From positions 1 to 32,950 of the forward strand of contig JANQEB010000058.1 in NCBI GenBank assembly GCA_028278605.1: a stretch of 32,950 nucleotides of DNA, read 5' to 3'. The position numbers were made by a program, and so were the translations under genes. The stretch's first letter is position 1. Every line of letters begins with the position of its first letter. The DNA is from Candidatus Gastranaerophilales bacterium. GTDB lineage: Bacteria; Cyanobacteriota; Vampirovibrionia; Gastranaerophilales; UBA9971. Below the pieces are notes generated by a model. That model saw nothing but the letters and a program-made list of their open reading frames with translations. It ran no database searches and was not told where the DNA came from. Below are positions 9,668 to 19,212 of this stretch, piece after piece.

Positions 9668-11106
9668 TAAAACCCTCCCTGCTGAACATCAATATTCACA
9701 GAAGATCCTAGAATTACGAAAGGAGTATCATTGTCATAAGAAACTCTTAATGTAAATGATCGCGCATTTCCTAACCTAAAGAATTGAGTTCTATATTCTC
9801 TTTCTCCAATCTTCCCTATCTTTTCGCTCAGTTCATTACCATATGTAATACCACCATCCCTTGATACCTGAAGTCGCAAAGTTGGGTCTGAATCTATACC
9901 GTCACCATCTAGTCCTACACCTTGCTTTAAATCAAATAAAATACTATGTAAAGTAATTCTTCTATATTTAGAGTCAAATAATGGCGCAGTTACTATAGAT
10001 CTCCTAATGTTGATCCCATCATCAGTAAAATGATATTTAGACATTTCTAATAATTTAGTTGAGCTGTAATCAAGAACATAATGCTTGTTATTAAAATAAG
10101 CATGATCTTCTGGCAATCCTCTTGTTCCTACTCCATATTTAATTTCAGCCCAAATTTTTTCTCCTATATCATATTCCCAACTTTTATTAGCTGTAGTGAA
10201 GTTTAATCTATAGAAAGTATGCCCTTGTTCATTTCTGTAAATAAATGCAGTAGCATCATCTGTTGTTTCGTATTCTTGAAATTGGTTTTCTATGGCTTTT
10301 GTGCTTACCCCTGTTGGCTCTGTTCCAGTTGTGATTACTACTGATCCAACTCCGTTATCATCCTTTGCTAACCACATTAAAAAACCAAATGCCGTAGAAA
10401 TAGAACTAGCAGAACTACAACCATAAGGTAATACGTCAGATCTTCTATATGGTAAAACAGCATCTCCGGCATCATACCAAACCTCTGTGATTCTATTTCC
10501 CATAATAAAAATACGATCATTTAATCGTCTTAATCCTATAACATCATCTGGTTGTGCTGTAATAGCAAACTCATCTAATGCATTCCATGTAAGCCCATCA
10601 CCAATAGCTGAGAAATGTAATTTATTAGAGTTTGCTCTACTTACTATAAATCGTGATCCTAAGACGGTTACATCAGTGGGAAGTGCAGGAAATCCTGCAG
10701 CAAATACCTGCTGAAATACACTAGTGGAAGTATTAAATAACCACCCTCCTGTTCCATCAACAAATAGTATTTCTGTACCATTATCTGCTATTCCTACATG
10801 GCCAGAAGTGGTATTCAGATCTCCGATCGGAGAATATGCTAACCCAGAAGTAATTCTATAAATCTTTGTGCCTATGATTGCATATAGTGTATCTTGAAAT
10901 TTATATAATCTTCTTCCGCCACCATCAGTAGGCGGAAAGATAACTCCGTTTTCAGAGCTAAGTCCTGGGGTTGCAAAAGCAGCTTTACCTTTTTTACCCG
11001 TAGGATTTTTATCTACAAATAGATTAATTAGTTCCTTAGCATCAAACTTTGCTGAATCAGATTTATTAAATCCTGATATTATGTCAAAGCTATGGTTACT
11101 AGGCAC
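9667..11106 (-). CDS. P22 gp10-like packaged DNA stabilization / tail hub protein
   Basis: 479 aa; GRRLYKFQDTLYAIIGTKIYRI...DVTVLGSRFIVSRANSNKLHFSAIGDGLTWNALDEFAITAQPDDVIGLRRLNDRIFIMGNRITEVWYDAG pattern; synteny. Confidence 0.85.
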   Translation of the reverse strand: MPSNHSFDIISGFNKSDSAKFDAKELINLFVDKNPTGKKGKAAFATPGLSSENGVIFPPTDGGGRRLYKFQDTLYAIIGTKIYRITSGLAYSPIGDLNTTSGHVGIADNGTEILFVDGTGGWLFNTSTSVFQQVFAAGFPALPTDVTVLGSRFIVSRANSNKLHFSAIGDGLTWNALDEFAITAQPDDVIGLRRLNDRIFIMGNRITEVWYDAGDAVLPYRRSDVLPYGCSSASSISTAFGFLMWLAKDDNGVGSVVITTGTEPTGVSTKAIENQFQEYETTDDATAFIYRNEQGHTFYRLNFTTANKSWEYDIGEKIWAEIKYGVGTRGLPEDHAYFNNKHYVLDYSSTKLLEMSKYHFTDDGINIRRSIVTAPLFDSKYRRITLHSILFDLKQGVGLDGDGIDSDPTLRLQVSRDGGITYGNELSEKIGKIGEREYRTQFFRLGNARSFTLRVSYDNDTPFVILGSSVNIDVQQGGF

Positions 11107-11824
11107 TTAGAAAGTCCTCCCGGCTAATTCCTCTATTATAATGCGTTAAAGCTATTCCACTAAATGACTCAAGAGAGGTATCTGCTGCATTGATAATATT
11201 AGCTAACATCTCTTGATATTGCGCCTCTTGTGTTGAAGTCCAAACTGAACCAGGATAATGATCATGTAAGATACGTCCTAGAGCATATCCGAGAAATAAA
11301 TGCATGTATGCTGGAACCTCATCTAAAGGTTGACTAAGCTCTACAGCATCTATGACAAATTTAGCTTTTAAAGTTATAGGATAAGCTTTAGCTGGTTTTG
11401 TAAAGAAGATTATTCTTGATTCATCTATATCGTTCTGGAAATATGCATCAATTGGACGATTTATTACATTAGTCTTTCTAATATTATTAAAATAAAACTG
11501 ATCAGGCTGAATATTTACAGGATAATTTTTATCATCATCTTCAAGAATGATGTATTTAAGATCAACAATTCTATTGCTATCAACTGAAGCCCCAACTTTC
11601 TTAGAAAAAGAATAGGTAGTCTGGCCTATTACAAGATTAAAGGATAAAAGAGAATTATAAGCTATTCTCTTGTCATTAGAGGCGTAATGATCCAGAAGCG
11701 CATTTAATAAATAAAGCCCCTCTGTAGTTCGTGATTGTTCAAGAGCCCTATCCTCTGAATAGAGCCCTATTAACTTATAGGCATTTTCTATTATTGTATT
11801 AACAGTTCTAGTAATTACTGTCAT
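11099..11824 (-). CDS. P22 gp4-like head-tail adaptor/tail accessory factor
   Basis: 241 aa; IIENAYKLIGLYS...TEGLYLLNALLDHYASND; located between coat and gp10-like genes. Confidence 0.75.
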   Translation of the reverse strand: MTVITRTVNTIIENAYKLIGLYSEDRALEQSRTTEGLYLLNALLDHYASNDKRIAYNSLLSFNLVIGQTTYSFSKKVGASVDSNRIVDLKYIILEDDDKNYPVNIQPDQFYFNNIRKTNVINRPIDAYFQNDIDESRIIFFTKPAKAYPITLKAKFVIDAVELSQPLDEVPAYMHLFLGYALGRILHDHYPGSVWTSTQEAQYQEMLANIINAADTSLESFSGIALTHYNRGISREDFLSA

Positions 11825-11840
11825 TATAGGTTCCTAAATA

Positions 11841-11860
11841 AGGGAGGGTTTCCCCTCCCT
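11841..11860 (-). terminator. Strong 8-bp stem hairpin with GAAA loop 3' of the coat gene (terminator-like or mRNA-stabilising)
   Basis: AGGGAGGG-tttc-CCCTCCCT on plus; minus transcript reads AGGGAGGG-GAAA-CCCTCCCT followed by TTATTTAGG. Confidence 0.6.
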
Positions 11861-11866
11861 CTATTT

Positions 11867-13168
11867 TTATCCTAACAATCCATACATAAAGTCTTGCTGT
11901 AAGTCGTAACCGTAGATTACATCAGCACGAATTGTAGAAGTATCATTGTTACCACCATAGTATCTGACCATACGGATAGATATTCCGGTTTCAGGATCAG
12001 TCTTAGTTCCCATATCTGCAGCAGGAACACCAAAAGGTAATGCTAATGGAGGAGCCGCAAATACAATACCGCCTTTATTGTAAGCAATATTAACTTCATA
12101 CGGAGTATCAGAAGCACCTGCCGCACTATTAGCGCTTGCTAAAGATACAGCACTAGTAACACCACCTTGAATACCAGTTGGATCACTAATATTTCTGTAT
12201 GGGTTATCGCCGCCAACATCGCTTATGATTGAAGGAGAAACAGTAATTGTAGCCTCACCCGAAACATCAGAATCAACAGCACTTGTATTTGTGATGGTAA
12301 ACTGCATAGGAATTCCTGTAGAAACATGGTCAGGACCAGGATTTACAGAAAATACACCAGCAATCTGAATTTTATCACCAGGATTAAATACTCCTGTAGT
12401 GCTTGGCTGTAAGTTTTCAATAACAATGGTATTTCCAGATGTTACTATTGTCTTTACATTACCAGCATCTACAAAACCATTTGAAGGAGTTGCAGAACTA
12501 TCACCAACACCAGCTAATTGCCTAGGTACGTAAACACTCTTATATGATTGCATATCTGCAATTCTTCCAAGCTGTCCATTCCTGGTAATATCTCTATTCA
12601 ATTGCTGATCGAATGAGTTTTGTAATGTACTTGAAGAAATAAAGCTCGAATAAGCTAAAGGACCAAATCCTATCCATCTTTCTTCAGAAGGCATTCCGAG
12701 TAAATCCATTCCAGCCGCAACATCAGAAGCATCAATATATGCACTTGGACGGGTTCCTGCTGTACCAGTAAAATAATTTATTTCTTTACCAATATCGGTA
12801 GCAAGATCTCTATCAACTTTATTAGCTAAGGCTTTAGCCATAGGAGCAACAACTCTTTCATTAAAACGATCTTTTACATCAAAAGTCATTTCACGTGAGG
12901 TTACATCTGTAGCTACATGTTTACGCTTGTCAATAGTTAGAGAGGTTGATTTCTCTTCGCGATCATCAACACTGGAAATGGTAGCACCATCACCAACATT
13001 ATAACGAACGCGTTTACGAATAGTAATAGAACCGCCAGTATCAGTATGAGCTCTAGTCATATCAGCTTCAAACTGCTTATCGGATGTGCCTACTACTAAT
13101 AGATTATTTTTAAATTCAATGAGGAAATCTTCTGCAACTTCCTGCATTGTAATATTTGTGTTTGCCAT
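11867..13168 (-). CDS. P22-like major capsid (coat) protein
   Basis: 433 aa; DTGGSITIRKRVRYNVGDGATISS...; position between scaffold and gp4-like. Confidence 0.8.
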   Translation of the reverse strand: MANTNITMQEVAEDFLIEFKNNLLVVGTSDKQFEADMTRAHTDTGGSITIRKRVRYNVGDGATISSVDDREEKSTSLTIDKRKHVATDVTSREMTFDVKDRFNERVVAPMAKALANKVDRDLATDIGKEINYFTGTAGTRPSAYIDASDVAAGMDLLGMPSEERWIGFGPLAYSSFISSSTLQNSFDQQLNRDITRNGQLGRIADMQSYKSVYVPRQLAGVGDSSATPSNGFVDAGNVKTIVTSGNTIVIENLQPSTTGVFNPGDKIQIAGVFSVNPGPDHVSTGIPMQFTITNTSAVDSDVSGEATITVSPSIISDVGGDNPYRNISDPTGIQGGVTSAVSLASANSAAGASDTPYEVNIAYNKGGIVFAAPPLALPFGVPAADMGTKTDPETGISIRMVRYYGGNNDTSTIRADVIYGYDLQQDFMYGLLG

Positions 13169-13218
13169 TTATAGACTCCTTTGCCTGATGAAACGAACGA
13201 CAAAAAAGTCTTAGACAA

Positions 13219-14097
13219 CTACCTATCAAACTGTTGTGCTAGTTTCCTTCTTTGCTTTTCTAAAAAGCTCATTTCATCAACATTTTTAACATTGCCATTA
13301 CTTCTTAATGGCTCCGGTTGTGGAGTTGCAGAAGGGATCTTCTTTGCTGAAGTCTTCCTTTTTTGCTGCAATTCCAGCACTCTAGATTGTTGTTCATAAG
13401 GATCAAGTCGTGAAATATTTAACAAAGCATTAGGATCTTCCTTAGCCATCTTGTAGAGATCTTCTATTCCGCCTTTGCTTAAAGCCGCAGCTTCTAGCAT
13501 TTCTTTCGAAATATTAACACTCTTCAATACAGGGCCAAGATCCTCAAACTCAACAGCACAATCATCAATTTGATCTAAGAGTCGATCGCTATACTGCGAA
13601 CTATTAGATACATTTGGTGATTGATTAACACTGCCTCCTTCATATCCCGACTGAGTTGCCGTCGTACCAGGAACACCGTGTTGCTCTATCGCCTGCAAAG
13701 CAGAATTAATTAAAGAGCTGTATTGCTCTCTAGTAGTATCTTTATGTATCCAACCTAAAACATTATCCCAAATATGATCAGCACTTGGAGCAATTGACTG
13801 CTGAGCCTGTTGCTGTGCTAATCCCTGTGCGGAATTTTGCTGAGTCTGTGCAAGTTTCTGCGCATATTCAGCCTCAAGTTTTCTACGCGCCCTTCTTTCT
13901 GCTTTAGCCGCCGTTTTAGCCTCTTTACGATTAAACTCTTCTTTCGTAAAAATAATCTTATCTTCCGAAGACAGTTTAGCTTCTTCGTTTTCAGAATTAT
14001 CTTCTGAGGTCTCAACAGGGGAAGCAGAATCGACACTATCTTCTACCTGTTCAATACTTTCGCCAGGATTATCCTGGCTTGTAACTTCATCACTCAT
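13219..14097 (-). CDS. Scaffolding protein
   Basis: 292 aa, Glu/Gln-rich coiled coil, basic C-terminus (FLEKQRRKLAQQFDR); directly upstream of coat; SD GAAGGAGAAAAC. Confidence 0.7.
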   Translation of the reverse strand: MSDEVTSQDNPGESIEQVEDSVDSASPVETSEDNSENEEAKLSSEDKIIFTKEEFNRKEAKTAAKAERRARRKLEAEYAQKLAQTQQNSAQGLAQQQAQQSIAPSADHIWDNVLGWIHKDTTREQYSSLINSALQAIEQHGVPGTTATQSGYEGGSVNQSPNVSNSSQYSDRLLDQIDDCAVEFEDLGPVLKSVNISKEMLEAAALSKGGIEDLYKMAKEDPNALLNISRLDPYEQQSRVLELQQKRKTSAKKIPSATPQPEPLRSNGNVKNVDEMSFLEKQRRKLAQQFDR

Positions 14098-14206
14098 GTT
14101 TTCTCCTTCAATTTAAAGTCACGCTAAAAATTGGCCGTGTTTGTCTAAATATCGGTCACGCCCGGCTCGTAGTTCTTGCTACGTCATCTATAATCACAAA
14201 TCATCC

Positions 14207-14238
14207 TGTGGATAAAGCTGTGGATAACTTGTGTATAA
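14207..14238. promoter_or_regulatory. DnaA-box cluster A: three consensus 9-mers
   Basis: TGTGGATAA 14207-14215, TGTGGATAA 14219-14227, TGTGTATAA 14230-14238 (reverse complement TTATNCACA), followed by AT-rich ttatatatacc. Confidence 0.7.
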
Positions 14239-14275
14239 GTTATATATACCATCTTAATATTGCATAGTCAAGTAA

Positions 14276-14560
14276 TTAAATCTTAACTCTTCTACCATCA
14301 TGGGTAGTGATCATTTTTGCTCCAGATTTCCTTAATACCCTATCAGCTCTTTCAAAGATTTTTTTCATCTCTGTTCTGCTTAAAGTTCCCTTATTAAATC
14401 CTTGTCTAGCTCTTGCTTTAGCATTTATTGCGTGAGCTTTATCTGGAATTGGAAATGCTCCTCGTGGCGCACCTCCTTTAGGTCCTTTTTTTGCTTTACT
14501 TGGCAACCCATACTGAGATAGTTTTAATACCTTTCTTCTTCTAGAGGTTAATTTGGCCAT
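14276..14560 (-). CDS. Small basic phage protein between portal and scaffold
   Basis: 94 aa, Lys/Arg/Ala-rich; start overlaps the 3' end of the portal gene. Confidence 0.7.
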   Translation of the reverse strand: MAKLTSRRRKVLKLSQYGLPSKAKKGPKGGAPRGAFPIPDKAHAINAKARARQGFNKGTLSRTEMKKIFERADRVLRKSGAKMITTHDGRRVKI

Positions 14561-16679
14561 TCTGCTGTTCTCCTTTTGATAATGTTGTTAATGTTTTTAA
14601 CACTTGTGTCTGCTCTTCTAATTGTGCTTTGTCTTCTTCCGCCTGAATACGTCTACTTTCCTGAACTCCTTTTACTGCTGCTTCAGCTTGATTAGTCTGC
14701 GCATTTAGCATATTAGCAAGCGCGGTTATTCTTGATGCCATTGCCTTTACTCTGTCATCTTGAGCTGACATATGATCAAGTATCATATCTTGCTGTTTTT
14801 TCTGCAGATCTAATTGTTGAGATGCAATTTGTAACTGCGCCATCTGCTGCTGTATTTCTTGTTGCGGATTTTGTTGCGATTTTTGAGCGTTCTGGATCAC
14901 TATTGGATCTTTTGATCCCTCTAGCGCAGCTATTTGAGGAATACCAAAACGCTGGATTCTCTCAACAAGTTGTGGTCCTTGCTGCAAATCAAGATTCTTA
15001 ATAATAAGATCGCTAGTAAGTTGTGCGAACTGTGGATTATTGCGCGCAAACTCTAATAATTTAGCTGCATTTTCACTCTGCTGTATTTCAAAACTAGAGC
15101 CAACTTGAACCCTAACATTAAAAAATGCTTCTTTATCAGGAATTTGAGCGGTATTTGCACTGTTAATAGGAATCATATCCTCTTTGCCATCTTTTGTGGT
15201 TATACTAACTACTCTTTCTGAATCATATAATTTAGGGATAAGATCAACAATAACCCTAGCACCAGATTCAATAGCTTTTTCTGCGTTAACGAAGAACTCT
15301 TTCACATTCAAATTTCCACCACGCTGACGATTAGCTATTGCTATTCCACTTACTTCATTTCCTTGTGCCCCCATATTAGGATCAAATCTTCCAGGAATCA
15401 TCTGTAGATCTTCTAATGATCTATTCATCTCAGCTTGTAGATCATTTCCAATACTTTGGGCAGGAATAACAATTGGAACTTCACCATTCGTGCCTCTTTT
15501 ATAAGGCAACGCTGATTTTGCAATATGAGGATTACGCCATTCATTTTCATATCCTGCAATATTTTCTGGCGTCACTAAAAATTTCTCAAACCTGGTTAGC
15601 TTTAATCTATATAAATATTCACTTCTAGCGTAATTATATGATCTTTGGGCATCCTTCATCCATGCCACTAATCCGTAAGTTCTTTCACGTCCTTTAACCC
15701 ATTTAATATTGCCACCCTGAAAAATTATAGGAAGTCTTTTTCCGTCCCATTCACACCGCTCTAGAATTTCTGTACGAGATACCCTATAAAATATAATCCT
15801 ATAGTCCTCGTGAGTTTCTAATTTAACTATTTCATATTCATCAACTGGAGTGGATGTATCGCCTCCCGGGAACTTTTTCTTTAAGATATTTAATTCTTTA
15901 TTCTTTTGTTTAACTATTTCTTCAGCATTATCTCCATCGATAACACTTCCATCATTTAATAGAGCTACCTTTATTTTAAAAGGAACTTTTTCCCAATAAT
16001 CTACTACTGTAACTTGATCTTCAGTGACCCAAGTAAAATATTCATAATTTTCAAGATAATCGCTTGCATCAGGTATTTGCGCTCCGGGATAGCGATTACT
16101 AAATTCTTTTTTTGACATAGTCACAGTTGTTCCGCAACAGTTACCATCAGATTTATCTACAAGTCTAGCAATAGGATCCCAGAAACAAGTTGTGGGATCA
16201 TAAACGGACTCATATCTTGGTACTTGCTGAAAGCTCCCAGCCTTTTCACGCTCAACAACTATCCTAAAAGCTCCATATCCTCCAATAATAGCATTTTCTA
16301 GCGCGGTCTGATAAACAACATCATTTCTTGAATCAAAAGAAATATGTCGCGTCATATTAGTTATTAGATCTATTGATTGTTGGTCAACTTCAGTAAAATG
16401 CTCGGATCGTACTTCTAAATCAGGGGTATTCTGCGCGAACTCAGCTGATAAATTAGTAATATATCTTGGGAGCATATTAAATGTAAGTCTAGGTCTATGA
16501 TCTAGATCATATTCTTTAATCTCTCCGTCAGTCCATTGCCCATCCTCTAAGTAGACAAATTCCATTGTTTTTCTAAAGCGGTGATTATTTTCTGAATAAT
16601 ACTCAAACCATTCCGATACACGCTTTTGAATGCGCGATAAAATTTCATTATCAAGTGTTTTTTGCGATTTTCTAGCCAT
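14541..16679 (-). CDS. P22-like portal protein
   Basis: ~712 aa from ATG 16679 (MARKSQKTLDNEIL...). The ORF-track start at 16700 is a TTG; ATG 16679 has AAAGGGA upstream. RPRLTFNMLPRYITNLSAEFAQNTPD...RSYNYARSEYLYR are P22-portal-like. Confidence 0.88.
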   Translation of the reverse strand: MARKSQKTLDNEILSRIQKRVSEWFEYYSENNHRFRKTMEFVYLEDGQWTDGEIKEYDLDHRPRLTFNMLPRYITNLSAEFAQNTPDLEVRSEHFTEVDQQSIDLITNMTRHISFDSRNDVVYQTALENAIIGGYGAFRIVVEREKAGSFQQVPRYESVYDPTTCFWDPIARLVDKSDGNCCGTTVTMSKKEFSNRYPGAQIPDASDYLENYEYFTWVTEDQVTVVDYWEKVPFKIKVALLNDGSVIDGDNAEEIVKQKNKELNILKKKFPGGDTSTPVDEYEIVKLETHEDYRIIFYRVSRTEILERCEWDGKRLPIIFQGGNIKWVKGRERTYGLVAWMKDAQRSYNYARSEYLYRLKLTRFEKFLVTPENIAGYENEWRNPHIAKSALPYKRGTNGEVPIVIPAQSIGNDLQAEMNRSLEDLQMIPGRFDPNMGAQGNEVSGIAIANRQRGGNLNVKEFFVNAEKAIESGARVIVDLIPKLYDSERVVSITTKDGKEDMIPINSANTAQIPDKEAFFNVRVQVGSSFEIQQSENAAKLLEFARNNPQFAQLTSDLIIKNLDLQQGPQLVERIQRFGIPQIAALEGSKDPIVIQNAQKSQQNPQQEIQQQMAQLQIASQQLDLQKKQQDMILDHMSAQDDRVKAMASRITALANMLNAQTNQAEAAVKGVQESRRIQAEEDKAQLEEQTQVLKTLTTLSKGEQQNGQINL

Positions 16680-16708
16680 TACGTTATCCCTTTGGTTCAA
16701 AATAAATA

Positions 16709-16738
16709 ATTATACCACCTTTTAGTGCTATCTGTGAA
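16709..16738 (-). promoter_or_regulatory. Predicted portal promoter: -35 TTCACA, 18-bp spacer, extended -10 TGGTATAAT
   Basis: Minus strand TTCACA (16738-16733) ... TATAAT (16714-16709); ~23-nt leader to ATG 16679. Confidence 0.55.
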
Positions 16739-16773
16739 TAACTTGTGGATAACTTTTAAATAACTGTGGATAA
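16733..16773. promoter_or_regulatory. DnaA-box cluster B: three consensus 9-mers
   Basis: TGTGAATAA 16733-16741, TGTGGATAA 16744-16752, TGTGGATAA 16765-16773 (reverse complement TTATNCACA); starts 11 and 21 bp apart. Confidence 0.7.
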
Positions 16774-16774
16774 C

Positions 16775-18253
16775 TTAATATTTTATAGTCTGGAAAAATG
16801 CTTTTGGATCAAATGATGATGTGTTTGCAACGGTAGCTAAAAAGTTTATCGCTTGAGATGTTGAATCCACCCAGTCATCATGAACATCATTAGGAAATGA
16901 TATTAGTTCTTGTATATATTCTGTTAAATCCTGGTCTTTTGGAAGATAAACCATTTTAGTTGCGAAATATGGCGTTGCAGAATTTGCTCGGGCTATTTTA
17001 TCTCCCTGTGGTTTAACAGCTAATATCGGGTATTTAAACTCTCTTCTTAGCTCTTGAAATAATGATTGTCCGCTTGCTTTATCCTCTACAACCACAATGT
17101 TTGGCTTCCACTTTATGGCGAACTGATCCGCTAACTGTTTTAGCTCTGGGAATTCAACCTTTCCACGCCATGCCTCAATAAGATAAATCTTATTGCCTAT
17201 TCTCCCCCAGCATGTCATAGCTGAATAGTCATTATCTTCACCTTTCTTAAAAGCTGTGTCCCATGACTGCAAGATATAATCAAATGTACCTGGATTGCCT
17301 GTATAAAATTGAATGTCATCTTCCTTAAATATATTGCCGCCTTCTCTAACCGGCCTTTGCTGTAATTGTCCTGGAACATTCACTGGGCCAAGACCAATTT
17401 TTAATTCATTCAATATTTCTGGTGTAATGGCATCCCAAACTATTTGACCTTCTTTAGTTCTTGGGTCTTCAAATATAGGTGTTATGCATTTGCGTTCTAG
17501 CTCAAATTCCATCGGTAGGCATAAATGAATAACATCTTCATGTTCTAAAAGATAACCAGATAAATCCATTTTATTTAGTCTTTGCATGATCACAATAAAT
17601 GATCTCTCTGATTGCAAGTTACGTCTGGTAGTTACAGTTGAGCTATACCATTCATTAACATTAGTAATAGCATTGGTGTTTAATGAGTCATCAGCATCTA
17701 AAGGATCATCAATCATTACAGTATCACCACCCTCACCAGTTAATAATCCACCGATAGAAAAAGCTGTTCTATTACCGCCTTTATCATTCTCGTATCTAGA
17801 TTTCTGGTTCTGATCACCACATAGATTAAATATATGCCCCCAGTATTTTTGATACCATTGTGATTTTATGACTTGACGGCTTTTACGAGTATCGCGTATT
17901 GCTAGTTCTTTACCATGAGATCCAGTCAAAAATCTATGCTGTGGCTTTTTTATCCATACCCACGCAGGGTATAGCACAGAAACTAAAAGAGACTTACCTA
18001 ACCTAGGAGGAATATTAATTATTAGCTTATTAAACTTTCCATTAAACACAGCTTCAAGATGATCACATACAGCTTTGATATGCCATCCATCAACAAAAGG
18101 GGTAGGATCAATAGTATGCCATGCTTGCTTTACAAACTCATAAAAAGAATCTTCTGCTTTTTTTCTTAACGCTTGCTCTTCTTCCGGTAATTGACTAACT
18201 TGGCATTCATTTAATAACTCTTGAGCTTTTTTAATTAGTGCGGTTCGTCTCAT
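16775..18253 (-). CDS. Terminase large subunit
   Basis: 492 aa; Walker A-like PPRLGKSLLVSVLYPAWVW, VMIDDPL, nuclease domain SWDTAFKKGEDNDYSAMTCWG...VVEDKASG. Confidence 0.95.
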   Translation of the reverse strand: MRRTALIKKAQELLNECQVSQLPEEEQALRKKAEDSFYEFVKQAWHTIDPTPFVDGWHIKAVCDHLEAVFNGKFNKLIINIPPRLGKSLLVSVLYPAWVWIKKPQHRFLTGSHGKELAIRDTRKSRQVIKSQWYQKYWGHIFNLCGDQNQKSRYENDKGGNRTAFSIGGLLTGEGGDTVMIDDPLDADDSLNTNAITNVNEWYSSTVTTRRNLQSERSFIVIMQRLNKMDLSGYLLEHEDVIHLCLPMEFELERKCITPIFEDPRTKEGQIVWDAITPEILNELKIGLGPVNVPGQLQQRPVREGGNIFKEDDIQFYTGNPGTFDYILQSWDTAFKKGEDNDYSAMTCWGRIGNKIYLIEAWRGKVEFPELKQLADQFAIKWKPNIVVVEDKASGQSLFQELRREFKYPILAVKPQGDKIARANSATPYFATKMVYLPKDQDLTEYIQELISFPNDVHDDWVDSTSQAINFLATVANTSSFDPKAFFQTIKY

Positions 18254-18810
18254 TTTTCCTTAAGCTTAGCCTTTAACCTTTCTAGTTCTTCTACGACAGG
18301 AGCCAATTGTTCATTGCAATAAATTTCTGATTCCTTATTCAGGAGATTAACAAGCTTTTCACCCTCTTCTAAAGATAATATGCCGTCGTTAACAGCTTTA
18401 TTGATATTAGTTGTTCTTTCAACAATTGATAATTCAGAATCAAGATTAATTTGTGACATAACGTCTTTGTTTAAGTACGTCATCGATGTCTGGTCATTAC
18501 CGAATGATGCTTTCATAATCTTATTAAATATATGACCATTTAGCTTACCTTTTCCTGGGTTATCTACTAAATATTGAACAAGCTTTTTATAAAGAAAGCC
18601 CTTTAATAGTGTTTGTCCTAGACTATAAGCATGAAAAAAGTCTTCATGTGCATTAACCCAATTACGGAATGTTCTTTCAGTAACATTATGCTTTGCTGCA
18701 AAGGTTATACCATTACCCCCTTCTCGCATATGTTCTACGATCTCTTCGCAAAAACTATCTTTATATGCTGTTGGCCTGCCTATATCAGCATCAGATTTCT
18801 TATCTAACAT
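18250..18810 (-). CDS. Terminase small subunit
   Basis: 186 aa HTH protein (GRPTAYKDSFCEEIVEHM...TFRNWVNAHEDFFHAYSLG); ATGA coupling with terL. Confidence 0.85.
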   Translation of the reverse strand: MLDKKSDADIGRPTAYKDSFCEEIVEHMREGGNGITFAAKHNVTERTFRNWVNAHEDFFHAYSLGQTLLKGFLYKKLVQYLVDNPGKGKLNGHIFNKIMKASFGNDQTSMTYLNKDVMSQINLDSELSIVERTTNINKAVNDGILSLEEGEKLVNLLNKESEIYCNEQLAPVVEELERLKAKLKEK

Positions 18811-18908
18811 AGGATAACTATTCCTTAAATTATACTAGAAGAGATAATTATTGCACAGTTATTTTATAGATGCAATGGATTTAATTGAGTGTGCTTGCAC
18901 ATTACCAG

Positions 18909-19181
18909 TCATTTTCCCTCCTCATCAATTGTTATTTCCTCTACAATGCGCGGAGGTTGTACCCATTTTTTCTCATCCTCATCCCACTCTATTATTGCGA
19001 AATTATCGTATACCCTATAAAGTATATTTACCTCCCAGCCGTCTTTTTTTAACTGCGTCATAATGTCGCTAGGAAAGTCATAGTCTGGCCTATGAGCAAC
19101 AATTTCCAAACATTCACCTGTAGCTCTATACCGTCCACGAATATACCATTTCTCACCCTCTCTAGTTCCGAAATTATTCAT
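18909..19181 (-). CDS. Hypothetical protein
   Basis: Likely true start MNNFGTREGEKWYIRG at 19181 with AAGGAGGGGGAAT SD; the ORF track extends to 19262. Confidence 0.6.
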   Translation of the reverse strand: MNNFGTREGEKWYIRGRYRATGECLEIVAHRPDYDFPSDIMTQLKKDGWEVNILYRVYDNFAIIEWDEDEKKWVQPPRIVEEITIDEEGK

Positions 19182-19206
19182 ATTCCCCCTCCTTATAAGA
19201 ACTCCT

Positions 19207-19212
19207 ATAATA
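19207..19212 (-). promoter_or_regulatory. Predicted extended -10 element TGGTATTAT upstream of the 18909..19181 gene
   Basis: Minus strand CATATGGTATTATAGGAG; ~20 nt before the SD/ATG region. Confidence 0.35.
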
